Below are positions 1 to 10,959 of a stretch of 34,293 bases of DNA, in pieces. Under the pieces are notes generated by a model. That model was not told the origin of the DNA. It searched no databases and saw only the letters and a list, made by a program, of their open reading frames with translations. The stretch is from assembly GCA_000697335.1 (NCBI GenBank), contig JNEM01014855.1:1-34293 (forward strand), in the 5' to 3' direction. Within the stretch, counting starts at the first letter, position 1. Every line of letters starts with the position of its first letter. A program made the position numbers and the translations under genes. The DNA is from Conidiobolus incongruus B7586. Taxonomy: Eukaryota; Entomophthoromycota; Entomophthoromycetes; Entomophthorales; Conidiobolaceae.

Positions 1-779
1 AGAAAAAACTATTATATCTAGTATATTCTTTAGATTATAACTTATATAATTATAATTACTTTAAATAATTATAAAACTAGCTTACAAGAAAAAAAATTTT
101 ATAAGAAAATTTAATTAGTTTAAAAAATATTAAATTTTAGTTTTTAATAAAAAGAATTATTTTCTAAGTGTTAGAAATTTGTTAAAAGTATAATAAAAAG
201 TTATTATTAATAAAAAACTATTAGATTTATATTATATATTTATTTTTATATATCATATATTAAAATATTTATTTATTTTTAATCATAAAAAATTCTTATT
301 ATTAAAAATATAAAGTAATAATATTAATAAAATAATTATATTAATTACTTTTCTAATATATAATTTGATATATTTTATTGTTTTTTGTTTTAGTATTATC
401 AAAAATTAAAAGTGATAATTAACTTTTTATTTATAATATAGTTCAATAAAAATTTTATATTTGGAACTTAATATATAAAAGTGAATATTAAATTACTATG
501 TTATTTAATTTGTTTATTAAAAAAGAAGCGAAAAATATTTTATAATTATTATATAAATAAAATATTATAAATTTAATAAATTTCAATATAAGATTCATTT
601 ATAATTAAAATTTAAAGATAGAAAAAATAATTAATAAACACCATTAAAATAAGGTATATAAGGTACTTACCCAATTCATTGTTGAATAATAATATATTAT
701 TTTATTTTTTCAATTTAAGACTCAAAATATGGTAAAAAGAGCTAGTATACATATTAAGAGTAAAAATACAAGAACAATG

Positions 780-1110
780 CCAGGATAGTCTCAATCGAGA
801 TTCAAACAAAACTTACTTAAGAAAACAAGAGAGTTTTGTTAGTACAAAGTAATCTTTGTGGTGAGTATCACAAGCAAATTATGTGATAATTATAGATATT
901 TGCATATATAACTTAGAACAAGCATGATTTTCAGGTGTTTTCAATAATATGTAAAGATGGATTGAGGCATTAATGCTCATAAAATATACTCTCTCACTAT
1001 CTAAAAGTCAATCAAGCAGCTCTTCAAGAATTGGTGCTAGGGTTTGCCCCCTTGGGGTCTCTGGACTCTATGCAGGACTTTGACAATGGTGATCAAATTT
1101 GATCAACTTC
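780..1110. other. Balanced-composition patch, possible decayed coding or repeat sequence
   Basis: This patch stands out from its very AT-rich surroundings. On the plus strand a short frame near 1005-1098 reads QAALQELVLGFAPLGSLDSM and a few more residues before a stop, which looks more like protein than the flanks do. The stretch also holds a CCCC-CTT-GGGG hairpin near 1049 and a perfect palindrome at 1090-1105. I cannot assign it to a family. It may be a fragment of an old gene or of a mobile element. Confidence 0.25.
1090..1105. repeat. Perfect 16-bp palindrome
   Basis: TGATCAAATTTGATCA is exactly self-complementary. A palindrome in AT-rich DNA can arise by chance. It could also be a binding site for a dimeric regulator. 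No gene start lies close enough to favour that. Confidence 0.5.
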
Positions 1111-1520
1111 ACACAAGTTAAATTGCAAGTAGTTATATTTTGAACAATTAAATAAATGTCAAAAAAAGAGAAAATGGCAATTTTGGAAGGGATTATATAA
1201 TCTGTCATTAATTTGAATGATATATAAAAGTGATGAATTCAAAATAGAGATTGAAAAATAGACAAAATGGATTTTAAGTGAGATATGCGTAGCTAAATTA
1301 CTATTACTAATCATAAATAAGAGATTTATAAAATCATTTACTACCATAACTTTAAAGTCACGAAATAATTTATGTCACTGAAGATATTAATAGTCCAAAC
1401 GAAGGAAAAAGTCATCATACACTGTTGTACTAAATGGTTAAAGGTTTATTGATTATGATACTATAACATTTAATGTAGCGCAAAATGAATTATTATCAGT
1501 TAGAACAAAATTAAGCTGGA

Positions 1521-2681
1521 TTAATAAGGATTGCCATAGCCACCTTGATTGTAGCCTCCACCATAATTATCAGAGCCAGGAAAAGGCATGGAACCACCTC
1601 CATAGTTACCTTGAGGAGGTTGATTATAACCACCTCCATATGATTGGTTGTATCCTTGTTGAGGCTGACCATATCCTCCTTGCTGATTATATCCATGTTG
1701 ATTATATCCTTGCTGATTATTGAAGCCTCCTCCTCCAATAGAGGTCACATTAGAGGGAGCATTGGAATTGGCAAGGGGATCGTTATATTGACCTGTGGCA
1801 GAAATAGCACCACTGGCAATTTGCTCGTCAACGAGTTTTTCGGCAGTAGCAGCGGCTTCAGCAGCAATATCTCTGGAATTTACGTCACGAGATCCGCCAA
1901 AACCAGGTAGACTGCCAAGTCCAGGAATACCTCCAAAACCTCCAGAACTCTTGCGATTACCAATCATTTTAACAGCTTGCACCATGGCAATACCAGCAAC
2001 TAATTTCTTCAAGAAAGCATGGTTGACAGTTTTACCTTGCTTTTTCTGATTATTAATATACCAAGACATAGCAGCCCAAGCAGCAGCACCAGAGATTAAT
2101 TTTGTGCTAAAACTAACACCGCCACCCTAAAATAATTGGTTAAATATTAACACAAATAAAATTCAAATATCAACTTACTCCTCTAGCAGCAACACTGACT
2201 TGGTTATGAGCATCTCTACAAGCTTGAGCACTTCCAGAAACATTAATGCTACGAGACTAGGTAAAAATTAGATATTGTGAAGTCAGATAGAGAAAATTGT
2301 ACTTACTGAGTAGAAAGCGTCACGGAAAACATCATTATCAACGTTCAAGTCTCTCTCCTGGCCAGCAAATCTAGCAGCAATTTCCCAAGGCTCGGCATTC
2401 TCATTAAAATCGAAATCACCAACAATATCTGTGCTTCCTGAATATTGTGAATCATTATAGCTACCTCCTTGATTGTAGCCACCTTGGTTATAACCACCAC
2501 TCTGTTGATTATACCCCCCTTGGTTATAGCCACCCCCTTGATTGTATCCTCCTTGGTTATAACCTCCTTGATCGTAACCTTGATTGTATCCTCCTTGGTT
2601 GTAGCCACCACCCTGTTGATTATAGCCTCCTCCATAATTATTGTCAGAGCCAGGGAATGGCATGTTATTATTGAAATTCAT
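1521..2681 (-). CDS. CipC-like DUF3759 protein with Gly/Tyr/Asn/Gln-rich arms
   Basis: Three exons are read on the minus strand: 2681-2307, 2256-2179 and 2126-1521. Donors are GTAAGT and the phases match exactly, giving 352 residues. The first ~75 residues are GGYNQGG-type repeats. A central segment (about residues 125-210) contains KLISGAAAWAAMSWYINNQK and GKTVNHAFLKKLVAGIA, which match the pattern of the fungal DUF3759/CipC family (HELVAGAA..EA....., then GK.V.H.FAKELLAGIAG). A second GYNQ-rich arm follows to the C-terminus. Both arms carry the same MPFPGSDN-YGGGYNQ motif near the two protein ends. CipC proteins are small stress- or antibiotic-induced fungal proteins of unknown biochemical role. 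The long low-complexity arms are unusual and suggest a condensate-forming or surface-associated protein, but that is inference. The family assignment rests on motif memory only. Confidence 0.7.
2455..2650 (-). repeat. In-gene tandem repeats encoding GYNQGG units
   Basis: The first exon of the DUF3759-like gene contains about ten imperfect copies of a 12-18 bp unit encoding (G)GYNQ(G/Q)G. Copies vary at synonymous positions, so the array is not freshly expanded. Length differences between strains would be expected here. Confidence 0.8.
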
Positions 2682-2742
2682 TTTTGATCAGAATGGAAGA
2701 TTATTCAAAGAAAATTGGCTATAAATTCAGAGTATTCATATC

Positions 2743-2752
2743 TTTATATATA
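2743..2752 (-). promoter_or_regulatory. TATA element of the DUF3759-like gene
   Basis: Minus-strand TATATATAAA lies about 62-71 bases upstream of the ATG at 2681, a usual distance for a fungal TATA box with a short leader. A CRE-like TGATGTCA lies a little further upstream near 2785. Confidence 0.5.
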
Positions 2753-2824
2753 TGACTTGTGTTTTATTAATGCGTAGAATCGAATGATGTCATCCGCAGA
2801 TTTATATTAAATTATCCAAACCTA

Positions 2825-3060
2825 ATTGGTCCATTATTGTTTCCAAAGTGAATCATATCAAACCATTGGATTGGAAACAGGCTAAATACCATTTCTGCGC
2901 GAATCATTCAGAACATATTCTCAGCCAATCTGCCAACCAAGAAGGATTAAAAATACAAACAATGGAATCTAGATTATCTCGAATAATTGGTTAGATAAAT
3001 TGATAATATTCAAAGACTTCCAATCAGAATGTTTCCAATAATGCGATATTGTATCATTGG
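2825..3060. promoter_or_regulatory. Cluster of eight CCAAT boxes
   Basis: CCAAT or its complement ATTGG occurs at 2825, 2865, 2870, 2925, 2986, 3020, 3035 and 3056, eight times in about 236 bp and in both orientations. The cluster sits just upstream of the TATA element of the DUF3759-like gene. CCAAT is bound by the HAP/NF-Y complex. Single copies are expected often in this sequence, but this density is high. The next gene to the right starts 1.4 kb away, so the left gene is the likely target. Confidence 0.5.
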
Positions 3061-4430
3061 AATCAATCATTTTCTCTAGACTACTTGCAGCCAAGATTTG
3101 CACACAAAAAAATTGAATCCATAAATATTTAACATTTTCATGTTGTATTTTGGATATGTATTAACAAATTATCAAATTGATTAAATATTGAAATAAAGGT
3201 GATTTGTATAATACTGTTATTGTGACTAAAGCTTTGTTAATATAATATATTTATTATTCAATTTAAATTTTAGATTTTAGCAAACAATTGAAAAATATGC
3301 GAACATATCAATAAAAATTGTTATAGATCAAATCAGAGTGTTATATTTGAGCTGTTAACGAAATCATATACTTGTTAAATATAAATTAATACATATTTAA
3401 CATAAAATGCTATAAAAGCTAACATTATAGTGTACTTTGCTCTTACCAATATTGTGTAATTAAATTTTTCAAAAGCATTTGGAAAATAGTTATATTAATT
3501 AATTGAAATCACGCAGTTTTGTGTATCAATGTTCGATGAACAAATAACATTTTTCAAATCATTAATGTTAATATTCATAAATTCCTTTGCATAATTGAAA
3601 TAAAATTCAAGCAAAATTTTTAATATGAAATTAAGAATGATATATTTAACTATACTACTCTCTATCAACCATATTATAACATTTAATTATTTATTATGCT
3701 TTAGTGCAAATATTTTATAATTTTTAAATAATATCATTTATCAATGAGTTTATATATGATAGTTTTATTAATAAGATTTATATTGTTAATACATAATCAG
3801 TAGCTTAGGTATATAAAAATGATTTAATTATATATATTTTCAGTACATATTTTGATTCTGTGTTTTCATCTTGTAATTTTTTTGTAATCATTTATTGATT
3901 TTAATAGTTTAAATTATTGATTACATTTTAATGAGTGAAGATTGAGTAATACTTTTAATTAAAATAAAATGAATGAGATAAATACTATAAATCATATTAA
4001 TCAAATAATGTTTTAATTATTCAATCTCTATTATACAAACATTTTATATTATATATTTTTATATTAAAAACTTTATGTTTTTTATTTAATAATCGAAAAA
4101 AATAAATTATATATATTAATAAACTTTAAATTTTTTAAGATAATTGAACTGGTATGATCATTTAGAAATAAGATATATTCATTAATTTGATTAGTATTTT
4201 CATTAATCAATTTCAATAATTGTGTTTAAAGGGATAATTAAGTATAATATTCATAAATTTTAATAAAATTTCAAGATATGATTTTTTTAAATAATCTTGA
4301 TCTTTAATATCATGATTTACAATTTTATTAAGTTAATTAAATTTAGAATACAGTCCCGTAATTAATTTGACTTTATATTGATTTGATAAATTTAAAACTT
4401 TATTTTAATTAATATTTATAAATTATTAAT
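3061..4430. other. Intergenic DNA, nothing recognised
   Basis: This AT-rich spacer lies between two divergently transcribed genes. I see no coding-like frame, RNA gene or repeat. The last few hundred bases before 4431 presumably hold the promoter of the Vps20/CHMP6 gene, but no clear TATA box stands out against the AT background. Confidence 0.5.
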
Positions 4431-5332
4431 ATGGGGAATAGTTCTAGTAAAAATAGGATTAGTTCAAAAGACAAAGTTATTTTAGATTTGAAAATCCAGA
4501 GAGATAAACTAAAGCAATACAGTAAAAAAGTAAACCACTATAAATTTTTATAAAACTTTATTTATTAATGTAAATAGATTAATTTGGTTATCGAAAATGA
4601 AAACAAAATTGCAAAGAAACTATTATCAGAAGGAAAAAAGGATAAGGCTTTATTAGCCTTAAAAAAGAGAAAATATCAAGAAAAGCTTCTAGATGACCTT
4701 AGTCAACAGTTGCTGAATTTGGAAGAAATGGTGAATAATTTTGTATTATATATAATGATTATAATATTAATATTCATTGAAATATAGACAAGTACAATTG
4801 AATTTACTTTAGTTGAACAGCAGGTATTAGAGGGATTAAAGAAAGGAAATGAAGTGCTAGTTCAACTTCAAAAAGAAACCCCTCTAGAACAGGTTGAAAA
4901 ATTGATGGAAGATACATTAGAAGCTATCGAATACCAAAGAGTAATAGAATAGACTATTATATATATGAACTGATACTAAATATTTTCAATTTTTAATAGG
5001 AAATTGACGAAATGTTAAGCACATCGTTACCAATAGAAGATCAGGAAGCTTTACTTGAAGAACTTGAACAGTTGCAAGAACAAGAGAATTTAGAAATTAA
5101 ATCACAATTACCCAGTGTTCCAAGCAAACCATTACCTATCAAGGAGCAAGACAAAAATAATTATGGTAATATAAATTATATGTATATTTAATAGTACTTT
5201 CATATTAACATATGTTCTATTAGATGAGGCATATAATAACGAAACAGAAATGGGTAAGATTAATTTTATGACTGCTTATTTATTATTAAACATTATATTA
5301 TAGAACTTGAGCCAGTGGCATTGACCAACTAA
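4431..5332 (+). CDS. ESCRT-III subunit Vps20/CHMP6
   Basis: Six exons: 4431-4529, 4578-4730, 4788-4940, 5000-5165, 5224-5253 and 5304-5332. All introns are 48-59 nt with GT...AG ends and matching phases. The product has 209 residues, against about 201 in human CHMP6. The start MGNSSSKNRISSKDKVILDL carries Gly2 and a basic cluster as expected for N-myristoylated Vps20. KIQRDKLKQYSKK, RKYQEKLLD, IEFT and AIEYQREIDEML follow the CHMP6 helical core in order. The acidic region LPSVPSKPLP and the tail ELEPVALTN match the CHMP6 C-terminus. Vps20 binds ESCRT-II (Vps25) at endosomes and starts Snf7/CHMP4 polymerisation for multivesicular-body sorting. The two last exons are very small (30 and 29 nt). 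The gene looks intact. Confidence 0.9.
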
Positions 5333-7274
5333 ATTTAATCTATTTGGGATTAATTTGTAATATTTAAATGTATTACCTGAATTGAGAAAGTTTATAGGCC
5401 CATTATTTAATATAATTCTTTGATATTATCATAGGTAGCTAATCAAATTGAATGATACAGTTTATTATGTTTTTCTGATAAGTACATAATAAAGATCATT
5501 TGGGTCTAAAATTGTCTAATTTCCAGAAAATATTTTTGAGTTTATAATATGATGACATGAAATTATTTTTATTTATCTTACTAATTTTCTTCAATTATTT
5601 TATGTCCTTCTTATATTATCTAATAAAAACATAATTTATCCAATTAGCACTGAAGCTGCTAATCATTCACATTATGGTTTAAAATATTTCAATTACACTA
5701 TGAAAATCTATATAATAAATATTCTTAATAAAAAATATCATGAGATTGTAAGCTTTAGAATATTTCTTTAGGAGAAAATGGATTTGTGAATCAATGTATA
5801 TAGATTGTACAATCACTCAAATTCAATATTGATTATTCGAAATTATTTTGTGTAGAATATAAAATAAATTTATGATATATTGAAATCCAAATGCAAGAAA
5901 TTTGTCAGATTAATAAATATGTTAAATCTTTCAAAAAATAAAAGGATGAATATAATTAAATATAATACTTTAACAAACATCAAGGATTGTTCATTAATTG
6001 AAAGTATTTTTTTTATTTAATTGTAAATGATTAAATTTTGATATAAATTATCAGATTTCAAGCCTATCATTAAAAAATTGAAGCAGCCTAACTAGATAAT
6101 AGAACAAGGAGTATTCTTTTTGTGGTGATAGTTTTTAAATGATTCTCTTGACTATGTTGAAATATATTTAGATCAACATTAAAAATTACCTGGAATTTGG
6201 TTCAAGTTTTCAATAATAGATACTACTAAGAATGAAAAATATGTTATAATCTCAATTATTCAAAAATATATTTAAAAAAAGATTACAACCTATAATCAAT
6301 ATTATTCCTACATATAAACTTTGATTTATTTATTATACGCTTTCTTATTTAATAGCTTTTGGGTTGCAATTAAAGCAAATAATTGTGTTAAGGTTTTGGT
6401 GAATAATTTTTGAATTTATTTTTGGCCAGTATTCAAAATTCTTTTAGTGCAAACCGATGATTAATAATTAGTTAGAGAGTTTTCATGGGGACACTACTTG
6501 AAAAGTTGAACAATATGATTAGTTATTACAACTAATATTATATATTAGCTTCAATGTATTCAATATGTAAATGATTGATTTATTTATTTAAAGCTATTTT
6601 CATTATAGAATTTAACTAATATATTCAAATTATTATAAATTTGACTTTGAGAATAAAATTGATTTCTATATTATATCTCAAATACTATTTAATATTACAA
6701 AAATCATATATCAAGGATATAAATAGTAAAATATAACCCTATCATTGAAAAATAAATGTCTATATCATATTTTATTTCAAGTCAACTAAGAATCATGCCA
6801 TTTAAAGTATACTATTTATTAATGATATAAAATTACGTATTATTATTTAAAGACAAATAAATTAACTTCAAGTCAAAATATAAGACGATAACTGCATATA
6901 TATTTATTATGATTTTCTGAAGAGGGTCAATGAATTAACTCTTTGACTGAAAGGAAGATTAAATATTGAATATTTTTTGTATGTTTGAATTTGAGGATAA
7001 GAGCTCAATTGGATAATTGTTTCATCACTTAGTAAATTCATCATTATAATGATCATAACATATAGCTAAAATGAAAATCACATCTGTTTCCTTAAGAGGT
7101 ATTAATTCATTCATCCATCAATCATTCAACTATAAGGCGATTTTTGTTTAACAATTAATCTTATTCTTTAAATATTATCAATCATACTCTAAATACTAAA
7201 ACTTGCTATTATAATTAATATAAAATAAATTCAATTCCTTACAATCAATATTCTATTATTCAGTTCATTTAAAA
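5333..7274. other. Intergenic DNA, nothing recognised
   Basis: About 1.9 kb of AT-rich DNA between two plus-strand genes. I found no open frame with coding-like composition, no tRNA-like fold and no clear repeat. The right end must contain the promoter and leader of the SNX9-like gene. Confidence 0.5.
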
Positions 7275-9173
7275 ATGGAAAATAGTTCTAGTTCTAATAA
7301 AAATTCACCTGTAATAAATAGTATGACTTTACCCAAACCTGCAAAAATCTTATATGATTTCACTGCTCAAGAAGGTTATGAAGAATTATCTGTCAAAGAA
7401 GGTGAAAAAGTGACAGTTTTAGAAAATGAGCCAGTAGAAGGTTGGTGTTTAGTTGAAAATTCGAATGGTGAAAAGGGTCTTGTTCCAGTTAGCTATATTC
7501 TTTTTCAAGTAGAGTCTTCGCCTTCTAGCTCTGAACATATTCTACCTAATAATAATTCAGCAATTAACACACTTTCAAGAACAGGTAGCGTATTTGGGAG
7601 AAGGCAGCTAAATCGATTCAGTTGGTTTGTTACAACAGGTGTTGAGGAATTTATTCTTGGAGTTAATGATGAGTCAGAGAGTTCAGAATCTATCAATCAA
7701 TTGACAGCAAATCAACATTCTGAAATTTCTTCTTCAACTGGTCCAAGTTCTAATGAAAATAAAGTCAATGAAGTTGACAGACACTTTATCACTGCAGGCC
7801 CTAGCTGGCAAGAAAAAACGGCGGTATTCACAATATATGTTCATGATCCTGAAACAAGATCTTCTGGGGAAGGCCTTGGAGAATATACTATATTCCACGT
7901 TACTTCAATATTCTCTGAAGGAACTCAAGTTACAGTTGAAAGAAGATTTAGTCAATTTGAATGGCTTTATGAAAGACTTCATCTGAAGTTTCGCTCTCTA
8001 GTACTACCTCACCTTCCTGAAAAACAATTCTCAGGTAGATTTAGTGAAGATTTTATTGAAAAGAGGCGCAATCAATTGGAGAGATTTATTAATCATCTAG
8101 CCATGCACCCTGTCATTAGATATTCTGAAATATTCACTCACTTTCTGAGTTGTACCAACGATGTAGAGTGGTCCAAAGCTGATAAGAGATTTTTAACTGA
8201 AAGACACCAACACGGACTCACTTTCTTTCAGCATGTATATCATCCTGAATTCAATGTTGATGACGAAGGAGATGAAGATACTGTCAAGCGCTTCCATAAC
8301 CACATTAAATCCATTGATAAACTTTTACCTATGTGCTACGAAGGTGCAGTTGGTTATAGGGATCATTCATTCGAATCTAGTGATCAATATCGTAAACTAA
8401 GCTATGGCCTTTTAAGGATGATCTCAGGATTAGGCCGAGAGACTCGAGATTGCGTCAATGATGAAAATGTTTGGTGTTTTAAAGATAACTGTGAAGAATG
8501 CTTAAGACTAACTAAGGGTATTCAGCTAATGGCTGAAACCATGCAAGAAATATCCGATATCAAAGACAATTACTCTAAGAGAGAATGCCAATCGTTTATC
8601 GATCGCCTGAAGGAATATCAGAGCTTAGTCCACTCCTATTCACCAATTGTTGAGATGCATGGTGGCGCATTGGCTAAATATAAAGAGGCAAGTAATGAAG
8701 AAAGCTGGGCGGACTCTCCCAACAAGGATATTGACATCGAGAAAGTCAAATCAAGGTGTGATACTGTTTTCAATGTCACATTGGCCGAAATCAACCAATT
8801 TCATCAATACAAACTTAATGATTTTAAAAGCATATCAACAGATTTTCTAGATGACCAAATCGAATATCATCAAAATATCTTAAATCGTCTAATTGAAGCT
8901 AGGCAAAAATTGGAAGGGGAGAACTATGAACAGCTGTCTGCATCCCCAAGAGCTCCATCCAAATATAACTATCAGGAGCCAGTTCATCCTTCTACTCGTC
9001 CCACCTCTGTTGTCAGCGTATCGGGTGTAGTGGGAGGAGTTGTTGATACGGTTGGGAGTGTTGGTTCATTTTTCAAAAATCGTGCTCGTAATTCAATGTT
9101 TGGAGACTGGGTTGGATGGGGTAGTAGTTCAACTGCAAAAAAACCTGAAGATACTTTATCCCATTCCAACTAA
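7275..9173 (+). CDS. SNX9-family sorting nexin (SH3-PX-BAR)
   Basis: An intronless frame of 632 residues. The SH3 domain lies at about 22-79 (ALYDF-like ILYDFTAQ, then EGWCLVENSNGEKGLVPVSYI). A low-complexity linker leads to the yoke motif LNRFSWFVTTGVEEFILG (113-130), which closely parallels LNRFSTFVKSG in SNX33. The PX domain is at about 180-293, with the phosphoinositide-binding RRF at 223-225 and the LPHLPEKQ and GRFSEDFIEKRR blocks. A BAR domain of three long helices spans about 305-550. SNX9, SNX18 and SNX33 couple membrane curvature, PI(4,5)P2 and N-WASP/dynamin during endocytosis. The human proteins end soon after the BAR domain. This one continues for about 80 residues, ending in a hydrophobic stretch (about 577-616) with FFKNRARNSMFGDWVGWG, which could be an extra membrane anchor (inference). 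The gene looks intact. Confidence 0.9.
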   Translation: MENSSSSNKNSPVINSMTLPKPAKILYDFTAQEGYEELSVKEGEKVTVLENEPVEGWCLVENSNGEKGLVPVSYILFQVESSPSSSEHILPNNNSAINTLSRTGSVFGRRQLNRFSWFVTTGVEEFILGVNDESESSESINQLTANQHSEISSSTGPSSNENKVNEVDRHFITAGPSWQEKTAVFTIYVHDPETRSSGEGLGEYTIFHVTSIFSEGTQVTVERRFSQFEWLYERLHLKFRSLVLPHLPEKQFSGRFSEDFIEKRRNQLERFINHLAMHPVIRYSEIFTHFLSCTNDVEWSKADKRFLTERHQHGLTFFQHVYHPEFNVDDEGDEDTVKRFHNHIKSIDKLLPMCYEGAVGYRDHSFESSDQYRKLSYGLLRMISGLGRETRDCVNDENVWCFKDNCEECLRLTKGIQLMAETMQEISDIKDNYSKRECQSFIDRLKEYQSLVHSYSPIVEMHGGALAKYKEASNEESWADSPNKDIDIEKVKSRCDTVFNVTLAEINQFHQYKLNDFKSISTDFLDDQIEYHQNILNRLIEARQKLEGENYEQLSASPRAPSKYNYQEPVHPSTRPTSVVSVSGVVGGVVDTVGSVGSFFKNRARNSMFGDWVGWGSSSTAKKPEDTLSHSN

Positions 9174-9615
9174 TAGATTTACCAAATATAATATTCCAAA
9201 ATGTTTTATTCATTTAATACTATTTTTAAGTATTAGACTTTTAAAAATGTTAGGTCCAGTGATTCTGTTATATGATATATAAGGGAGTTGTCATAATAAT
9301 TAAATCACTAATTAAATCTCAATTTAATATTTGGATTCTTCAGTAGTTATAATAAGATCAATTCACATTTTCCCTATTTTTCTGATTTTTAATTTTACAA
9401 TAATTAATTTTAAATTCATGGTTATAGTATTGAAAAAATATCCCATAATACACAATCATTGTTTATATTTCTGATTATCAAGTCACTTTTTGAAGTTAAT
9501 CAGGAATTTAAAAAATGAATAATATAGAGTAGCCATTATTCGAATTTAAATCATTCTATTGGCCATAAATTAATAATTGGGGTAAAATTGATGATACCTT
9601 TAATACTTGATATGA
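9174..9615. other. Intergenic DNA downstream of the SNX9-like gene
   Basis: This holds the 3' flank of the sorting nexin gene. Between about 9530 and 9615 a broken plus-strand frame contains FKSFYWP and NNWGKIDDTFNT separated by stops, so the coding relic described next may reach back into it. Confidence 0.4.
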
Positions 9616-10959
9616 TATCAATATTCTAGCTTCATATCTTATTCATTTTATATCGCATATTTATTTTCTGGTAACAATGAGTCTAACTTGAAATTATATC
9701 AATTTGAAATGCAAGGTAATAATAATACTTTTGGTCTATTAAATTTCATATTAAATAACCAAAATGATATTTGTGTCAAAATTCCAACTTTTTTTAATGA
9801 ACCATTTGATTTACAAATTCATTTTTGGTTTCAAAACAATTATTAAGCATCACTATAGTGCAAATAACATTAGATTAAGTATATTTAATTAAATATGGAT
9901 ATTATATTGGTCTTTAACTTTCAATATTAAGTTCAAAATTTATTCAAAATGAGTTAAATTATAACTTTTTCTCAAACCAATTTATGATAATTGTTCTAAC
10001 AAAGATATATTAATATAACAACTAATATAATATATAGTTCGTACATATTGGAAATAGTATCAAGTAGTTATTTACAATAATTATGATTATATAATTGCTT
10101 ATATTTACATATTTATCTATTATAAAATCTGACTTATTGACGATTCAATTGAATTGATCTTCTTTAATGAGGTAAATTCATATTATATCCAAGTTGAAAA
10201 TGGTACATGCTAATTGCATTTAATAAATTTCTCCTGACACAATCCTTGCTATTTCATCTTAACATCAACACAGTTTAAGTATAATTTAATACAATTATCA
10301 ATATGGCCATTTGTTCATACTCTACAATTTAGTATAATCATTTCATCGAGAGTGCTCAAAATGAAAATAGATAATTTGGTATATCATAATATAATATATA
10401 CATTCTAAACTATTTTTATTAAGGTCTATTAGTTAGTGATATTTTCGGCGAATTGAGTAGTATTGCTAAATTACATGGTCATGTCACCGCTGCTTCATTT
10501 AGTAAACTGAAAAATATAAGAAATAAAGATCAAATAAAATTGGAGGATATGATTGCTTGTTTGATTGTTCTTCAAAGGTAACGATTTTTATTTAATATAC
10601 CATGATATATTCAATGGTCATTAATCAATATTAAGTATTAATTTGACTCAATCAGCTGTACTAAACTCTGATTTATATGATATTACCAATATTTTTTATA
10701 CAGGATGGTTATTTAATAGTAGGTATAAATCCGACTATCATAGCAATATTAATTTTACCTATTGGATGCAAGATTTGAATATGTTTCAAATTTAATTGAA
10801 ATGAGTACCTATTTTTAGCCCGCTTCCAGTAGTCAAGCTGAACTAATTCCAATTACTCAGTGGATACAGAATTTAGGTCTACTTAATAAAATTAATTTAA
10901 TCAAATACCAATTCGTATTTGTTTTAACCTAGTATTTCTGTTAAATTATTCTCCTCTTG

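Larger units (their letters stand above)
1..1520. other. AT-rich intergenic DNA
   Basis: The first 780 bases are almost pure A+T with long poly-A/T runs and no coding-like frame. Around 780-1110 the composition becomes more balanced (entered separately). From 1110 to 1520 the DNA is again AT-rich and probably holds the 3' flank of the minus-strand gene ending at 1521. The short open frame at 1159-1347 has low-complexity composition and I treat it as chance. Confidence 0.6.
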
